Of a stretch of DNA of 64,000 nucleotides, positions 34,516-43,218 are shown piece after piece (within the stretch, counting starts at the first letter, position 1; every line of letters starts with the position of its first letter). A program made the position numbers and the translations under genes. Source of the DNA: Enterococcus nangangensis. Lineage in GTDB: Bacteria > Bacillota > Bacilli > Lactobacillales > Enterococcaceae. The stretch is from positions 34,231 to 98,230 of the forward strand of contig NZ_BJDR01000004.1 of assembly GCF_005405245.1 (NCBI RefSeq). The letters are read 5' to 3'. Under the pieces are notes generated by a model. The model was not told the origin of the DNA. It did not search any database and was given only the letters and a program-made list of their open reading frames with translations.

Positions 34516-36280
34516 TGTGGTTACTAGCATGTGAACACAGTTTATTATCCTCGTCACTTGCTTGTGAACGCAAATCGGTACTCATTGTAACAATGTCATT
34601 TGACTTCTTCGCATTCTTTCGTTTCGGTTTAAACTTACCGCCATTTTGGCTGTCTGTCAATCCTGTTTTGTATATGAAGACGAGTTTGTATGGGTCAATC
34701 GTGCCATCTTCTTCGACACCACCCACAATTACTTTTTCGACAATACTTTCAAAAACATAGCGGTCAAATTCATCAAGGACTTGGTTATTTTGCAACGTCT
34801 TTCTAAATTCAGCCAATCGCTTTTTCATGGTATATTCGTTATCCAAGGAATTTTCTAAAGATGTACGTTCCTTTAACAATTCATCTAGCTTCAAGGTTAT
34901 TTCAGTGAATTTCATCTCATAAGTTTCTTTGTCGATTTTTTCATCTAATCTCATATCAACGAGATTATTTTTTTTCTTATCTAAGGTCGCAATCTTCTTT
35001 TGAATTTTATTGAATTGCTTCTCGACACTACTTTCATTCAGTGTTTCATCTAGCTTTTTCAAGAAATCTTCCATTATATCCTTATTGCCATTGCACAACT
35101 GGCGATAGCTTTCAACAAAGGCTTTCTCTATGGCTTCTTCTGGGATTCCCTTACTATGAGGACAGTGTTTCTTTCCTTTTTTAGTAGCTACAACACATTG
35201 CCAAATATCTTTTTTATATTGGCTACTACTGTGCCATTTTCTTCGTGTGAGTGTTCCACCACAAAATCCACATTCCAGCATACAACTAAAGGCATATTTA
35301 CGACTATACTTTTGCCGTTTTAAAGTACCATCATTTGAAGCTTGTAATCCTCTTGGAATACTACGCTTCTTTAGTATCTCTTGAGCTTTCTCAAAAACTT
35401 CTTCTGTGATAATTGGTTCATGATGATTTCTCAAATAGAACTGGTCTTCTTCGCCATAATTTGCAAGTCGGCGTTTAGAGATAGGATCAACTGTAAATGT
35501 CTTACCCAGTAATATATCTCCCTTGTACTTTTCATTTTTGATAATTCCTAAAACCGTTGATTCAGCCCAGTTACTACTACCACGCTTTGTTTTATATCCA
35601 AGATTCTCAAGCTCTCTACCAATGACACTTCCGCCTGCTCCCTCGATATATCTATTAAAAATATATTTTACGATTACAGCTTCTTCTTCATTGACAGTGA
35701 TACTTTTATCCTCTGGGTGATAATCATAACCAAGGCAACCTTGAAATCCAACCAACTCGCCACGGCTCATCTTCATTTTCAAACCCTTTTTAACATTGGC
35801 AGATATGTTTTCTACTTCCTGTTGTGCCACTGAACTTAGAACTACAAGTAGTAATTCACCATCCATAGTTAAGGTATTGATTTTTTCATCTTCAAAATAA
35901 ACCGCAATATTCCTTTCCTTTAACATACGAACGTATTTCAATGTATCAAGTGTATTCCTAGCAAACCTTGAAATAGACTTAGTTATCACCATATCAAGTT
36001 CGCCATTCATACAATCGTTAATCAGCCGTTGAAAGTCTGTCCGCTTGTCAACTTGTGTTCCTGTGATAGCTTCATCAGCATAAATATCAGCAAATACCCA
36101 ATCCTTATTCTTCTTGATTAATTTTGTATAATAGGTAACCTGTGATTTATAACTGTTTAGCTGGTCTTCAGAATCGGTACTAACACGGCAATAAGCTCCT
36201 ACTCTTAATAATTGTAGACTATGGGTTTTGTTTCTATCTGTTATTGTACGATTCGCTTTAATAATTTCTATTTCTGTCAT
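34490..36280 (-). CDS. Large serine recombinase of the ICE (TndX-like), tail encoded by the CRISPR repeat
   Basis: A 596-residue recombinase: catalytic domain with Y-C-R-V-S (Ser34) and R-x-x-R in S-R-F-A-R-N, recombinase domain (about 180-290), a zinc ribbon with C-G-F-C-G-G and a C-P-H (about 330-385), and a coiled coil (about 420-490). It integrates and excises the ICE between a 2-bp core. The element holds no stop codon for it: the last residues P-R-M-R-C-V-D and the TGA lie in the CRISPR repeat. In the circular form the frame would continue through the other ICE end (60105-60287), giving about 649 residues. Tn916 itself has a tyrosine integrase; Tn5397 uses a serine recombinase of this kind. 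Confidence 0.9.
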   Translation of the reverse strand: MTEIEIIKANRTITDRNKTHSLQLLRVGAYCRVSTDSEDQLNSYKSQVTYYTKLIKKNKDWVFADIYADEAITGTQVDKRTDFQRLINDCMNGELDMVITKSISRFARNTLDTLKYVRMLKERNIAVYFEDEKINTLTMDGELLLVVLSSVAQQEVENISANVKKGLKMKMSRGELVGFQGCLGYDYHPEDKSITVNEEEAVIVKYIFNRYIEGAGGSVIGRELENLGYKTKRGSSNWAESTVLGIIKNEKYKGDILLGKTFTVDPISKRRLANYGEEDQFYLRNHHEPIITEEVFEKAQEILKKRSIPRGLQASNDGTLKRQKYSRKYAFSCMLECGFCGGTLTRRKWHSSSQYKKDIWQCVVATKKGKKHCPHSKGIPEEAIEKAFVESYRQLCNGNKDIMEDFLKKLDETLNESSVEKQFNKIQKKIATLDKKKNNLVDMRLDEKIDKETYEMKFTEITLKLDELLKERTSLENSLDNEYTMKKRLAEFRKTLQNNQVLDEFDRYVFESIVEKVIVGGVEEDGTIDPYKLVFIYKTGLTDSQNGGKFKPKRKNAKKSNDIVTMSTDLRSQASDEDNKLCSHASNHTPRMRCVD

Positions 36281-36345
36281 GTACTTTCACCTCTCTTTTT
36301 GTATTCCTTTTATAGTGTTTATTGTAATGCGAATCAAGATACAAT

Positions 36346-36492
36346 TCAAGTAGTAATATTAGAAACAATTCCATAGTCCTTTTTTATTCGTTGTTCCATC
36401 TTCTGATATTCTTTATCGCTTATTAGACCATTTTTGTAAAGCTGTTTTAACATAGCCAATTGCATACTATATTCTAACAACTGCATTTTCAT
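36346..36492 (-). CDS. SHOCT-like 48-residue protein
   Basis: ATG 36492 (after GAAAGGAGCTGATTT) opens a 48-codon frame: two helices with M-L-K-Q-L-Y-K-N-G-L-I-S-D-K-E-Y-Q-K-M, the pattern of SHOCT short C-terminal domains. Small SHOCT-type proteins often precede serine recombinase genes in clostridial and enterococcal ICEs. It may help oligomerisation or direct recombination, but that is unproven. The recombinase gene starts 66 bases downstream. Confidence 0.65.
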   Translation of the reverse strand: MKMQLLEYSMQLAMLKQLYKNGLISDKEYQKMEQRIKKDYGIVSNITT

Positions 36493-36625
36493 AAATCAGC
36501 TCCTTTCATTTCAGTAGTCTTCATACATAGCCAGATGGTCTAGGAAAACCCACAGGAATTTCACCTCTGCTCAAACTTGGAGTAGCTACCCAATGCGGTG
36601 AAGCGTTCAAGGTAGGAGTATCATT

Positions 36626-36745
36626 ATGGCAATCTATAAATCACGGCTACTTCAATTTCCAAGATTGAAGATTGTAGGTCAAATAGATATCGCTCGTTCA
36701 AGAGAAGTCATGGCGCTTTTGCTTACACAGCTTGTTACAGATTGA
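36626..36745 (+). CDS. Possible 39-residue peptide
   Basis: A short plus-strand frame, M-A-I-Y-K-S-R-L-L-Q-F onward, begins seven bases after GGTAGGAG and ends at 36745. It runs against the direction of all neighbouring ICE genes. The ribosome site is its only support; no family is recognised. The rest of 36493-36901 has no gene, and no Xis gene was found there. A hairpin CCCCATG/CATGGGG lies at 36856-36892. Confidence 0.3.
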   Translation: MAIYKSRLLQFPRLKIVGQIDIARSREVMALLLTQLVTD

Positions 36746-36901
36746 ATGTGTCTGGCTATGCTATTCAGTTGTCAAAGAACGAATCGGCGTTTATTTGCCT
36801 ATCAAGGATCACAATGGTTTGTGGAACTTGATAGACAAATAATTTTTAAGAGTTCCCCATGCACCAACGCATTTTCTCGATACATGGGGAGGAGATAATT
36901 G

Positions 36902-37129
36902 TTAAATCAGCTCAAAATTTAGAATCGCCATAATTAGCTTGGTTTCCAATGCCCGTTTGATTTCTGACTCTACATGAATGTAGGGATTGCCAAATTCATC
37001 AAATAAGGTTTTCTGCGAGAGTTTAATCATGTAGTGTTCAAAGTGTTTTAAAATCTGGTTCATAGCTATAACATCGCCTTGAACCGCCAGCACAATGATT
37101 GGGAATGGTAATACGTTCTGCTTATTCAT
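36902..37129 (-). CDS. Orf8-like helix-turn-helix protein
   Basis: The 75-residue protein M-N-K-Q-N-V-L-P-F-P-I-I-V-L-A-V-Q-G-D-V resembles Orf8 of Tn916 and other conjugative-transposon HTH proteins encoded after the sigma-like gene. ATG 37129 overlaps the end of that gene (stop at 37122), a usual coupling. It probably regulates recombination or transfer genes together with its neighbour. Confidence 0.75.
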   Translation of the reverse strand: MNKQNVLPFPIIVLAVQGDVIAMNQILKHFEHYMIKLSQKTLFDEFGNPYIHVESEIKRALETKLIMAILNFELI

Positions 37130-37547
37130 TTGTGTGTTCCTCCATAAATTTCCGTAATTCGTCCAAAGCATTTTCCTTGTGATAATGCACGGTACTTTGA
37201 GCAAGATTCATCATTGAAGCAATATCCATTTCTTTCATATCCAGAAAATACGAAAGCAGGATAATGTCTTGCCGTCTTTTTGAAAGTGATTCAATTGCCT
37301 GTGCAATCAGAATATTTTCAATCGGTATCTCGTAATCAAACACTCTAAAAAAGATACATTCGGCTTCGTAATTATCCAGACTACATAGCTTTACTAAATC
37401 ATCTGGTGTCAGTGCTTCTAAAGAAATGAAGCGGTTTTGCCAGCGTCGATTATCTTCATAAATGGTTCTCGCTTGATTCCGCAGGACTGTTTTACAGAAG
37501 CTATCAAATTGATGTTCGATAGTCTTTTCATAATCAGAAGTATTCGC
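37122..37547 (-). CDS. Sigma-70-like regulator (Tn916 Orf7 type)
   Basis: A 141-residue protein resembling the ECF-like sigma factors of Tn916-family elements: region-2-like N-terminus and a C-terminal region-4 helix-turn-helix (L-S-Y-F-L-D-M-K-E-M-D-I-A-S-M-M-N-L-A-Q-S-T-V-H-Y-H). ATG 37547 lies after a GGGGGTGAATCTT site. In Tn916 the orf7-orf8 unit drives transcription across the circular junction into the transfer genes. Here the same direction leads to the recombinase. Confidence 0.8.
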   Translation of the reverse strand, partial: ANTSDYEKTIEHQFDSFCKTVLRNQARTIYEDNRRWQNRFISLEALTPDDLVKLCSLDNYEAECIFFRVFDYEIPIENILIAQAIESLSKRRQDIILLSYFLDMKEMDIASMMNLAQSTVHYHKENALDELRKFMEEHTNE

Positions 37548-37802
37548 CATAAGATTCACCCCCTTTCCGCTTTGCAAAGGCGAGCTATCCTTTGCTCACT
37601 CCTATCACTGACGGGAGGGGGTAAAATATCGAAAAATCAGAAAAAAAATTCAAAAAAAATACACATTCGATCCTTGCGGAAAAAATGTGTATCTGAAACT
37701 TGTATTCAGTTTTAATTTTAATCACTTCACACATAGGCATAATGGCTCCTCCTTGCTGCCACTACACCAATAACTGCGTGTCTAGTTTTATGTCCATCAA
37801 TC

Positions 37803-37852
37803 AAAAAAAGCCGATAATTGGAAGTTTGTTTCAACTCCTTAATTATCGGCTC
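37803..37852 (-). terminator. Terminator of the KTR gene
   Basis: On the minus strand GCCGATAATT pairs with AATTATCGGC around a 28-base loop and is followed by seven T residues. It overlaps the last codons of the KTR gene. Confidence 0.75.
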
Positions 37853-38031
37853 TGCGTCTTAGCGTCTGGCTCTTTTATGATTGTTGTAGCTAATTTTTTT
37901 ATGTTTATCATAGTTTCTTGTTTGCATTTAGGACAAAATATGGGAAGGTTGTTTATGATAGTATCCTCACATATTTTGATTCTCGTTTTGCTCTTACATA
38001 TTGGACAAAGAATCCATTCTTGCTTTACCAA
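37843..38031 (-). CDS. Cysteine-rich KTR protein
   Basis: A 62-residue zinc-ribbon protein, W-I-L-C-P-I-C-K-S-K-T-R-I-K-I and F-C-P-K-C-K-Q-E-T-M-I, ending P-D-A-K-T-Q-S-R. This is the conserved Cys-rich KTR family of Tn916-type elements; the four Cys should bind one zinc. TTG 38031 is the likely start, seven bases after GGGAGG; an ATG five codons earlier overlaps that site. Its function is unknown. Confidence 0.8.
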   Translation of the reverse strand: MVKQEWILCPICKSKTRIKICEDTIINNLPIFCPKCKQETMINIKKLATTIIKEPDAKTQSR

Positions 38032-38106
38032 TAATCTACCTCCCATTTCCTACGTTCTGCACTAATGCTCAAACGCAACATCCTTTGTTCATCAGCAAAT
38101 TCTAAA

Positions 38107-39249
38107 CTACTTTATTAAGCTTAATAAATAAGGTATTATTGCTACCGTAAATACACCTATCGGCAAAATATACTTTCTTGGGTTTTTCCACACCTCCTGT
38201 TTTGTCTGCCAAGAGCGAATTGGATATTTCCTTTCTAACAACAAAGTTATGACTGTTTCAAATATTACAAGGACTGTCCCTGTTACAATAACGACGATAC
38301 TTAGTTTTCCCATAGCCGCAAAGAGCAGTAGGGCAAAGGAATTTGCAATGGCAAAGTAAGTCATTACAAACAAACCATAAATGCCATACATCAAATGACT
38401 GCACTGCGGAAGCATTTTTTCGTGCCGCGAAAGATATTTATCCCCTGAAAACATTGTTGATACTGGTGTATTTACGGCAACAATACACCAAACCATATTT
38501 GATAAAATTGGTGTTTCTTTAGACATCGCCATAAAAACGCTTGCAAATATAAATACAAACACTGTATTTATCAATGTACTTTTCTCGCGCAAAAGCACAA
38601 TAAAAAAATAGTTCATTTGACGCAAGCGATTATTTCTAACTTTGCCCTCTCTATTCACGGCAAGATTTTTGGGATTTGCTTTCAATAGGCAAACTGTACC
38701 GATTAAAAATATGCATAACAACACCCAAAAATTAAGAACATGATTTCGTGATAATATGAGTAAAGTATATAATCCTGCAACTAGAACAACGAAACAGCAC
38801 AAGTAAAATGTTTGCTTCTTATTCATACTTATTAAGATAGCTGTATCTAAAACAACCGCAACAATTGCGCTGATGATTAGGTAAGTTATATTCAAAACTG
38901 GCATTTTTACAAAAAGCGCCACCACTATGATAACAAAGCTCATGCGTTCCAAAAGCAAGACAAAAAGTTGAGCAAAGATAAATGAAAAAAACACTTCTGA
39001 TTTTTTGTAAGGTAGCATAAGATAGGCTCTAATTCTATTCATAGTCGAGTATGACAATATGCTGTATAAAGTTGTCAAAAAAGCCATTGATAAACCAATG
39101 CTTGACATTACACCTGTGCTAATCATAAATGCTGGATTACTTGAATGGTAATAAAAAGAAATAGCAAAAAACAGTATAATTTCAATTCCTGTTCTGATAA
39201 TTTTTCTCTTTGTCACAAAATCAAAAAGGAATAGTTCTGCCTTATTCAT
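38107..39249 (-). CDS. ABC transporter permease of the ICE cargo
   Basis: The 380-residue integral membrane protein has about ten hydrophobic stretches, arranged like ABC-2-type exporters. ATG 39249 (M-N-K-A-E-L-F) follows GAGGGGTGGCTTA and overlaps the end of the ATPase gene by a few bases. With the ATPase it probably exports or excludes a peptide, lipid or antimicrobial. It occupies the place where Tn916 carries tetM. Confidence 0.78.
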   Translation of the reverse strand: MNKAELFLFDFVTKRKIIRTGIEIILFFAISFYYHSSNPAFMISTGVMSSIGLSMAFLTTLYSILSYSTMNRIRAYLMLPYKKSEVFFSFIFAQLFVLLLERMSFVIIVVALFVKMPVLNITYLIISAIVAVVLDTAILISMNKKQTFYLCCFVVLVAGLYTLLILSRNHVLNFWVLLCIFLIGTVCLLKANPKNLAVNREGKVRNNRLRQMNYFFIVLLREKSTLINTVFVFIFASVFMAMSKETPILSNMVWCIVAVNTPVSTMFSGDKYLSRHEKMLPQCSHLMYGIYGLFVMTYFAIANSFALLLFAAMGKLSIVVIVTGTVLVIFETVITLLLERKYPIRSWQTKQEVWKNPRKYILPIGVFTVAIIPYLLSLIK

Positions 39250-39934
39250 TAAGCCACCCCTCAAGCTGAGTACGAATATCTATGCCTCTTTCAATATTTC
39301 GGCTATCTATTACACCACCATTCAAAAGCAAAACATAATCGCAAGTTTTTTCAAAACTTTCTGCTATATGTGAGGACATCAGAATCGAGCCATACTTTTT
39401 ATATCCGGTAATTGCTTCATATAAAAACTCGGAAGAACTAAAGTCTAAACCATCTAATGGCTCGTCTAAAATAAGGAGAGGTAAGCCCAAAGAAAAGCCA
39501 GTTATTAAAAACACTTTTTTCTTGTTACCAGTGGATAGGTCTTTAATCTCATAGTTTTTGAATTTGCCAAAATTAAAACCATTTATCAAATAGTTAAGAT
39601 AATCTTGGTCGAGTTTCCTCTTATAGGCTTTTGCAATAAATGAAATATAATCTTCACATCGCCAGTACATAAATGCCTGTTCGTCGGTGAAAACAGTATA
39701 GCGCTCCAACTTAAATGCTTCATCAGAAAATGCAACCGACTCTCCTCTGAATGAAATTGCTGTTGCGGTATATTTTTCGTGGACATCAGAAATCGTATTG
39801 ATTAAAGTTGACTTCCCTGCTCCGTTAAATCCGAGCAAACCGACAACGGTATTTTCACTGATTGACAAACTTGCTTCTTTGATAATATTCTTATCAGCTT
39901 TATACCATATTTTGATATTTTTAATCGTTAGCAT
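39242..39934 (-). CDS. ABC transporter ATPase of the ICE cargo
   Basis: A 230-residue ATP-binding protein with Walker A G-F-N-G-A-G-K-S-T (about 35-43), signature region D-L-S-T-G-N-K-K-K-V and Walker B L-L-I-L-D-E-P-L-D-G-L-D. The signature deviates from LSGGQ (S-T-G-N-K), as in bacteriocin-immunity or BcrA-like ATPases. It lies between a small membrane protein gene and the permease gene and is surely co-transcribed with both. Confidence 0.87.
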   Translation of the reverse strand: MLTIKNIKIWYKADKNIIKEASLSISENTVVGLLGFNGAGKSTLINTISDVHEKYTATAISFRGESVAFSDEAFKLERYTVFTDEQAFMYWRCEDYISFIAKAYKRKLDQDYLNYLINGFNFGKFKNYEIKDLSTGNKKKVFLITGFSLGLPLLILDEPLDGLDFSSSEFLYEAITGYKKYGSILMSSHIAESFEKTCDYVLLLNGGVIDSRNIERGIDIRTQLEGWLNE

Positions 39935-39935
39935 T

Positions 39936-40109
39936 TTATTCCTTCTTCCCTTTCCTCTTAAACAGTACAGAAACGATAAATGCTACTCCTGCTAATGCCG
40001 TAATAGCAGCTATAAGATACTCACTACTATCAAAATATTTAATGCTAGCTATCAGCATAACAAGTCCTATACCTACTCTGAAAACTATCTGTGTTTTTCC
40101 CTTTAACAT
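39936..40109 (-). CDS. Small two-helix membrane protein
   Basis: This 57-residue protein (M-L-K-G-K-T-Q-I-V-F-R) has two hydrophobic helices and a basic tail K-R-K-G-K-K-E. ATG 40109 follows AGGAGGTAATTCA. It ends one base before the ATPase gene. It may be a subunit or accessory of the exporter. Confidence 0.7.
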   Translation of the reverse strand: MLKGKTQIVFRVGIGLVMLIASIKYFDSSEYLIAAITALAGVAFIVSVLFKRKGKKE

Positions 40110-40120
40110 TGAATTACCTC

Positions 40121-40543
40121 CTAATTTATTTTGCGAATTACAAAGTAGCAAACCAAATAAATACACAAAAGAATACTACAGAAATGCGATACCTGTTCAA
40201 ACAATGGTGAACCATTTAGCAAAAGGTAAAGTGAATAAACGTAAGCACCCATAGTAGATACTATAAATGCGGCACTACCTGCCTTACATGACAGCAATAA
40301 AACTCTTTCATCGGCCATTTGGGTTTCTATTTTTTCAAGTTTCTTTTTATTTCTCAAAGCAGGTATATAGCGGATTGCCCTAAGTATTCCAATTAAGAAC
40401 AATCCCACACCGTTTATTAAAAACATTTCTATTCCGGCATATCCGCTACCTTTTGTAAGAGATACTGCAATCAGCATAATTCCGAATAGAATACATAGAA
40501 AACCAAAAGCAAGGTTTAACTTTATTCGAGTTTTAATCTTCAT
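40121..40543 (-). CDS. Four-helix membrane protein of the exporter module
   Basis: A 140-residue membrane protein with four helices in two pairs (about residues 8-30, 34-55, 82-105 and 112-135). ATG 40543 fits GTGGAGG nine bases upstream, so the gene begins within the last codons of the HTH gene and is translationally coupled to it. Membrane proteins next to such an HTH regulator are common in low-GC Gram-positive bacteria; the role is unknown. Confidence 0.72.
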   Translation of the reverse strand: MKIKTRIKLNLAFGFLCILFGIMLIAVSLTKGSGYAGIEMFLINGVGLFLIGILRAIRYIPALRNKKKLEKIETQMADERVLLLSCKAGSAAFIVSTMGAYVYSLYLLLNGSPLFEQVSHFCSILLCIYLVCYFVIRKIN

Positions 40544-40751
40544 TATCATAGTCCTCCACAATAAAAATTTCATCCACAGGTACACCAAAAAAGCGCGATA
40601 TTTTAATCGCTAGGATAACGGATGGATTGAACTTTCCGTTTTCGATAGCGATAATTGTTTGCCTTGTGACTTTCATTTTTTCGCCTAACTCTTGTTGCGT
40701 AAGTTTATGCTGTTTTCGTAGTTTTTGCAGATAATTTTTCATGTCCTCCAC
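40533..40751 (-). CDS. XRE-family transcriptional regulator
   Basis: A 72-residue protein consisting of one Cro/CI helix-turn-helix: L-R-K-Q-H-K-L-T-Q-Q-E-L-G-E-K-M-K-V-T-R-Q-T-I-I-A-I-E-N-G-K-F-N-P-S. It starts the five-gene module HTH, membrane protein, small membrane protein, ATPase and permease and probably controls it. Confidence 0.85.
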   Translation of the reverse strand: MEDMKNYLQKLRKQHKLTQQELGEKMKVTRQTIIAIENGKFNPSVILAIKISRFFGVPVDEIFIVEDYDNED

Positions 40752-41282
40752 ACCCTAAAAATGTTAAGTCTTATTTACATTCTATCACAATCCCAAATTT
40801 TGTAAACAATTATTTTCCCTTATTATGCAAATTTGAGAGGGCTTAATGACTAAAGCAAAATCATGACAAACAAAGCGTTTAAGTTTTTCTCTGTGATAGA
40901 ATTATGGATATTTCAGAATGTCAATGCTATATATCTAAGCCAAGACAAGGGCTTCTAAATTATTCAACAAACATATTTAAGCCTGAAAATGCTACGGATT
41001 TTGAAGCACAAATATCAAATAAAGGAGTAGATCTACTTTATAAATAAAATTATCCGTCTGTGGAATTTAGTTAACTGTGATGGACAATATAAAATAAGAA
41101 TATTCTACAATGTAGGTGAAGAAAGATTAATTGCTTATTATTTCCTCACATATGGTAAATTGATTAATTCTATCTAGAACAGTTAAAATTCCTCGTATTA
41201 GAACGTGGAAAGGAACTGTACCAGTATTATGAGAATCTATAATAATAAAGCATACAATGTTGAGAGCTGTACGCCATAAGTG
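40752..41282. other. Gene-poor stretch downstream of Orf13
   Basis: There is no supported gene. A plus-strand frame of 47 codons (ATG 40904 to TAA 41047, M-D-I-S-E-C-Q-C-Y-I-S-K) lacks a ribosome site and looks like a leftover. The bases are far AT-richer than the conjugation genes, marking the edge of inserted cargo. Confidence 0.4.
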
Positions 41283-42194
41283 TTATTTTATGATTTTCCA
41301 ATTCTCGGCTTTCTCTAGCACCAATTCATACTGTGATAACTGTGTCACTTTGGTTTCTTGGTCTAAGTATTTCACAGTCACAACCACCGTTACTTTGTCA
41401 TCTTTCATAGCGTAGACAGGATTCACCAGCTCTTCAAATACATAGTCCTTATTGATGGTAGGTAAAGCATTATTGCTGACATAGTATGCCAGTTCCTTAT
41501 CGGTAGCTTTTGGATAAAGTTTGAAGAACGTTTCTAAAAAGCTGTTGATTTCTTCACCCATCATAGCGTTCACTGTACCGTCACTTTCTACCTGCTTTGG
41601 TTTGAAGTCGGATTTTTCTGGTTTGCTACTCATGGTTGGATTCTGCACAATTACCATGTCACCAGCCTTATCCATGTGAACAATTACGGTATAGGTAGAT
41701 AGCACATTCTTCTTTGCTTCCCCCTCGGTTAATTGTTGTTCCACCGAGAATAACACCTTAAAGTCAGTATCGTTTATTTCCGATACATTCCATATCTGAA
41801 CTTTTCTAACGGCAGAGCTGGTGGGAATATCCACTCGCACCATATCGGTATTTAATAGCTGTAAATCCTCGGTGAGATAATGTTTTAGCCGTTCGTTTCG
41901 CTTACCAATGGATTCTTGGCTTTGTTGCCACGAAAAATATTCGCTGGCGAAAGATTCCACGTAGCTTTCTACCTTATTGGTATCAACTATCTGCTTTTCA
42001 ATGACATCTTTCTCATGGATGGTGTGCATATCAATAGCGGTGAAGTTCTTATACACCCCAAAGCAGGTACTACCAATCAGCAGTACCCATAGAGCTATTG
42101 TCAGCTTCTTATGCGTTCCCACCTTGATAGTGTGGGGCTTTTTTTGTTTCTTTGGTTTTGGCTCTTTTTTGGTTCGTTCGATTTTTAATTTCAT
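41283..42194 (-). CDS. TcpC/Orf13-type conjugation protein
   Basis: The 303-residue protein has a basic N-terminal cytoplasmic segment, one membrane helix (about 29-48) and an outer domain of two NTF2-like (VirB8-like) repeats, the TcpC/Orf13 design. It is part of the transfer channel. The length is close to the 310 residues of Tn916 Orf13. It ends the conjugation operon. Confidence 0.88.
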   Translation of the reverse strand: MKLKIERTKKEPKPKKQKKPHTIKVGTHKKLTIALWVLLIGSTCFGVYKNFTAIDMHTIHEKDVIEKQIVDTNKVESYVESFASEYFSWQQSQESIGKRNERLKHYLTEDLQLLNTDMVRVDIPTSSAVRKVQIWNVSEINDTDFKVLFSVEQQLTEGEAKKNVLSTYTVIVHMDKAGDMVIVQNPTMSSKPEKSDFKPKQVESDGTVNAMMGEEINSFLETFFKLYPKATDKELAYYVSNNALPTINKDYVFEELVNPVYAMKDDKVTVVVTVKYLDQETKVTQLSQYELVLEKAENWKIIK

Positions 42195-42210
42195 CTTATC
42201 AAATCCTTTC

Positions 42211-43218
42211 TTATCGGTTTATCACTCGACCAGCTCCAATTAAATGAGCTTGCCAATAACTACTGTTCAAGTCGGCATAACCAATCGGATCACCTGCGTG
42301 AAACATTTGGTTATTGCCTACATAAATGCCTACATGTGTCACATAACTACCTGCGTTATAGGTAGAGTGGAAAAATACCAAGTCGCCAGCTTTGGCCTCG
42401 GACATGGAAATATGTGTTGTTGCGTCGTATTGAGATTGGGCGACACGAGGTAACTGGATTCCAGCTTTGCCATAACACCACTGAACAATGCCAGAACAAT
42501 CAAAGCTGGTACTTGGTGACGCACCTCCAAAGACATACGGAAAGCCCTCATACTTTAGAGCTTCGTTCATGATGGATTGAACGGTTTCATCATCAAAGTG
42601 CGCTGGACGTAGGTATTGTTTTACCAGCATGACATAAAACATATTGCCGTAGTTGTACCGCCAGCCCCCATTGATGGGGATTGCGATTGGGTTAGGGTAA
42701 TCCACTTTCTTGCCACCAGCCTTATCCCTTGAAAAACTCTCTGCCAGTGCAAAGGTGTATTTCTTACCTTTTTTTGCTACATAGTTTAGAACTCCGACAC
42801 CATAGTTATAACTTTGAATCACAGAATCAATATCACAGCCAAGGCTTTCCGCACTGGCTAATAATTCGCTGAAATATTTACAACCTTGTTTGATGGATTC
42901 TTCGGTACTTAAACTATTGGGCGGTAGCCCAAGGGATTCACTGGATTGCATAACATCGACCGCAGTACCGCCAGATTCCACCTGCATAATTGCCAGAATG
43001 TAATTGACGTATTCCTCAATGCCAAACTCCTTACAATATTTCACTACCATAGGTTTGTGTTTTAACACTTCCGCTGATACGTTCAGACCACCATTTTCTA
43101 AATCAAAACCACCGCTAGAACTATCGTCGGAATCCGCAAATACAATCACCATAAAAAACAATAGACCAAAGAACAGGGAGAATACCACACCAGAGATAGC
43201 CACGTATTTTAGCTTCAT
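42211..43218 (-). CDS. CwlT-like bifunctional peptidoglycan hydrolase (Orf14)
   Basis: A 335-residue protein with an N-terminal membrane anchor, a lysozyme-like transglycosylase domain (about 55-190, with M-Q-V-E-S-G-G) and a C-terminal NlpC/P60 endopeptidase (about 210-335, with F-D-C-S-G-I-V-Q-W, T-H-V-G-I-Y and H-A-G). It opens the cell wall for the mating channel. The gene overlaps orf15 by four bases. Confidence 0.92.
   Translation of the reverse strand: MKLKYVAISGVVFSLFFGLLFFMVIVFADSDDSSSGGFDLENGGLNVSAEVLKHKPMVVKYCKEFGIEEYVNYILAIMQVESGGTAVDVMQSSESLGLPPNSLSTEESIKQGCKYFSELLASAESLGCDIDSVIQSYNYGVGVLNYVAKKGKKYTFALAESFSRDKAGGKKVDYPNPIAIPINGGWRYNYGNMFYVMLVKQYLRPAHFDDETVQSIMNEALKYEGFPYVFGGASPSTSFDCSGIVQWCYGKAGIQLPRVAQSQYDATTHISMSEAKAGDLVFFHSTYNAGSYVTHVGIYVGNNQMFHAGDPIGYADLNSSYWQAHLIGAGRVINR

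Noticed and set aside
36493..36901. A Tn916-type xis gene between Orf8 and the recombinase
   Set aside because: No frame with excisionase features was found; Tn5397-type elements do not need the Tn916 Xis.
37803..41282. Tetracycline resistance gene (tetM)
   Set aside because: The expected place holds an ABC exporter module; no elongation-factor-like GTPase motifs are present anywhere in the window.
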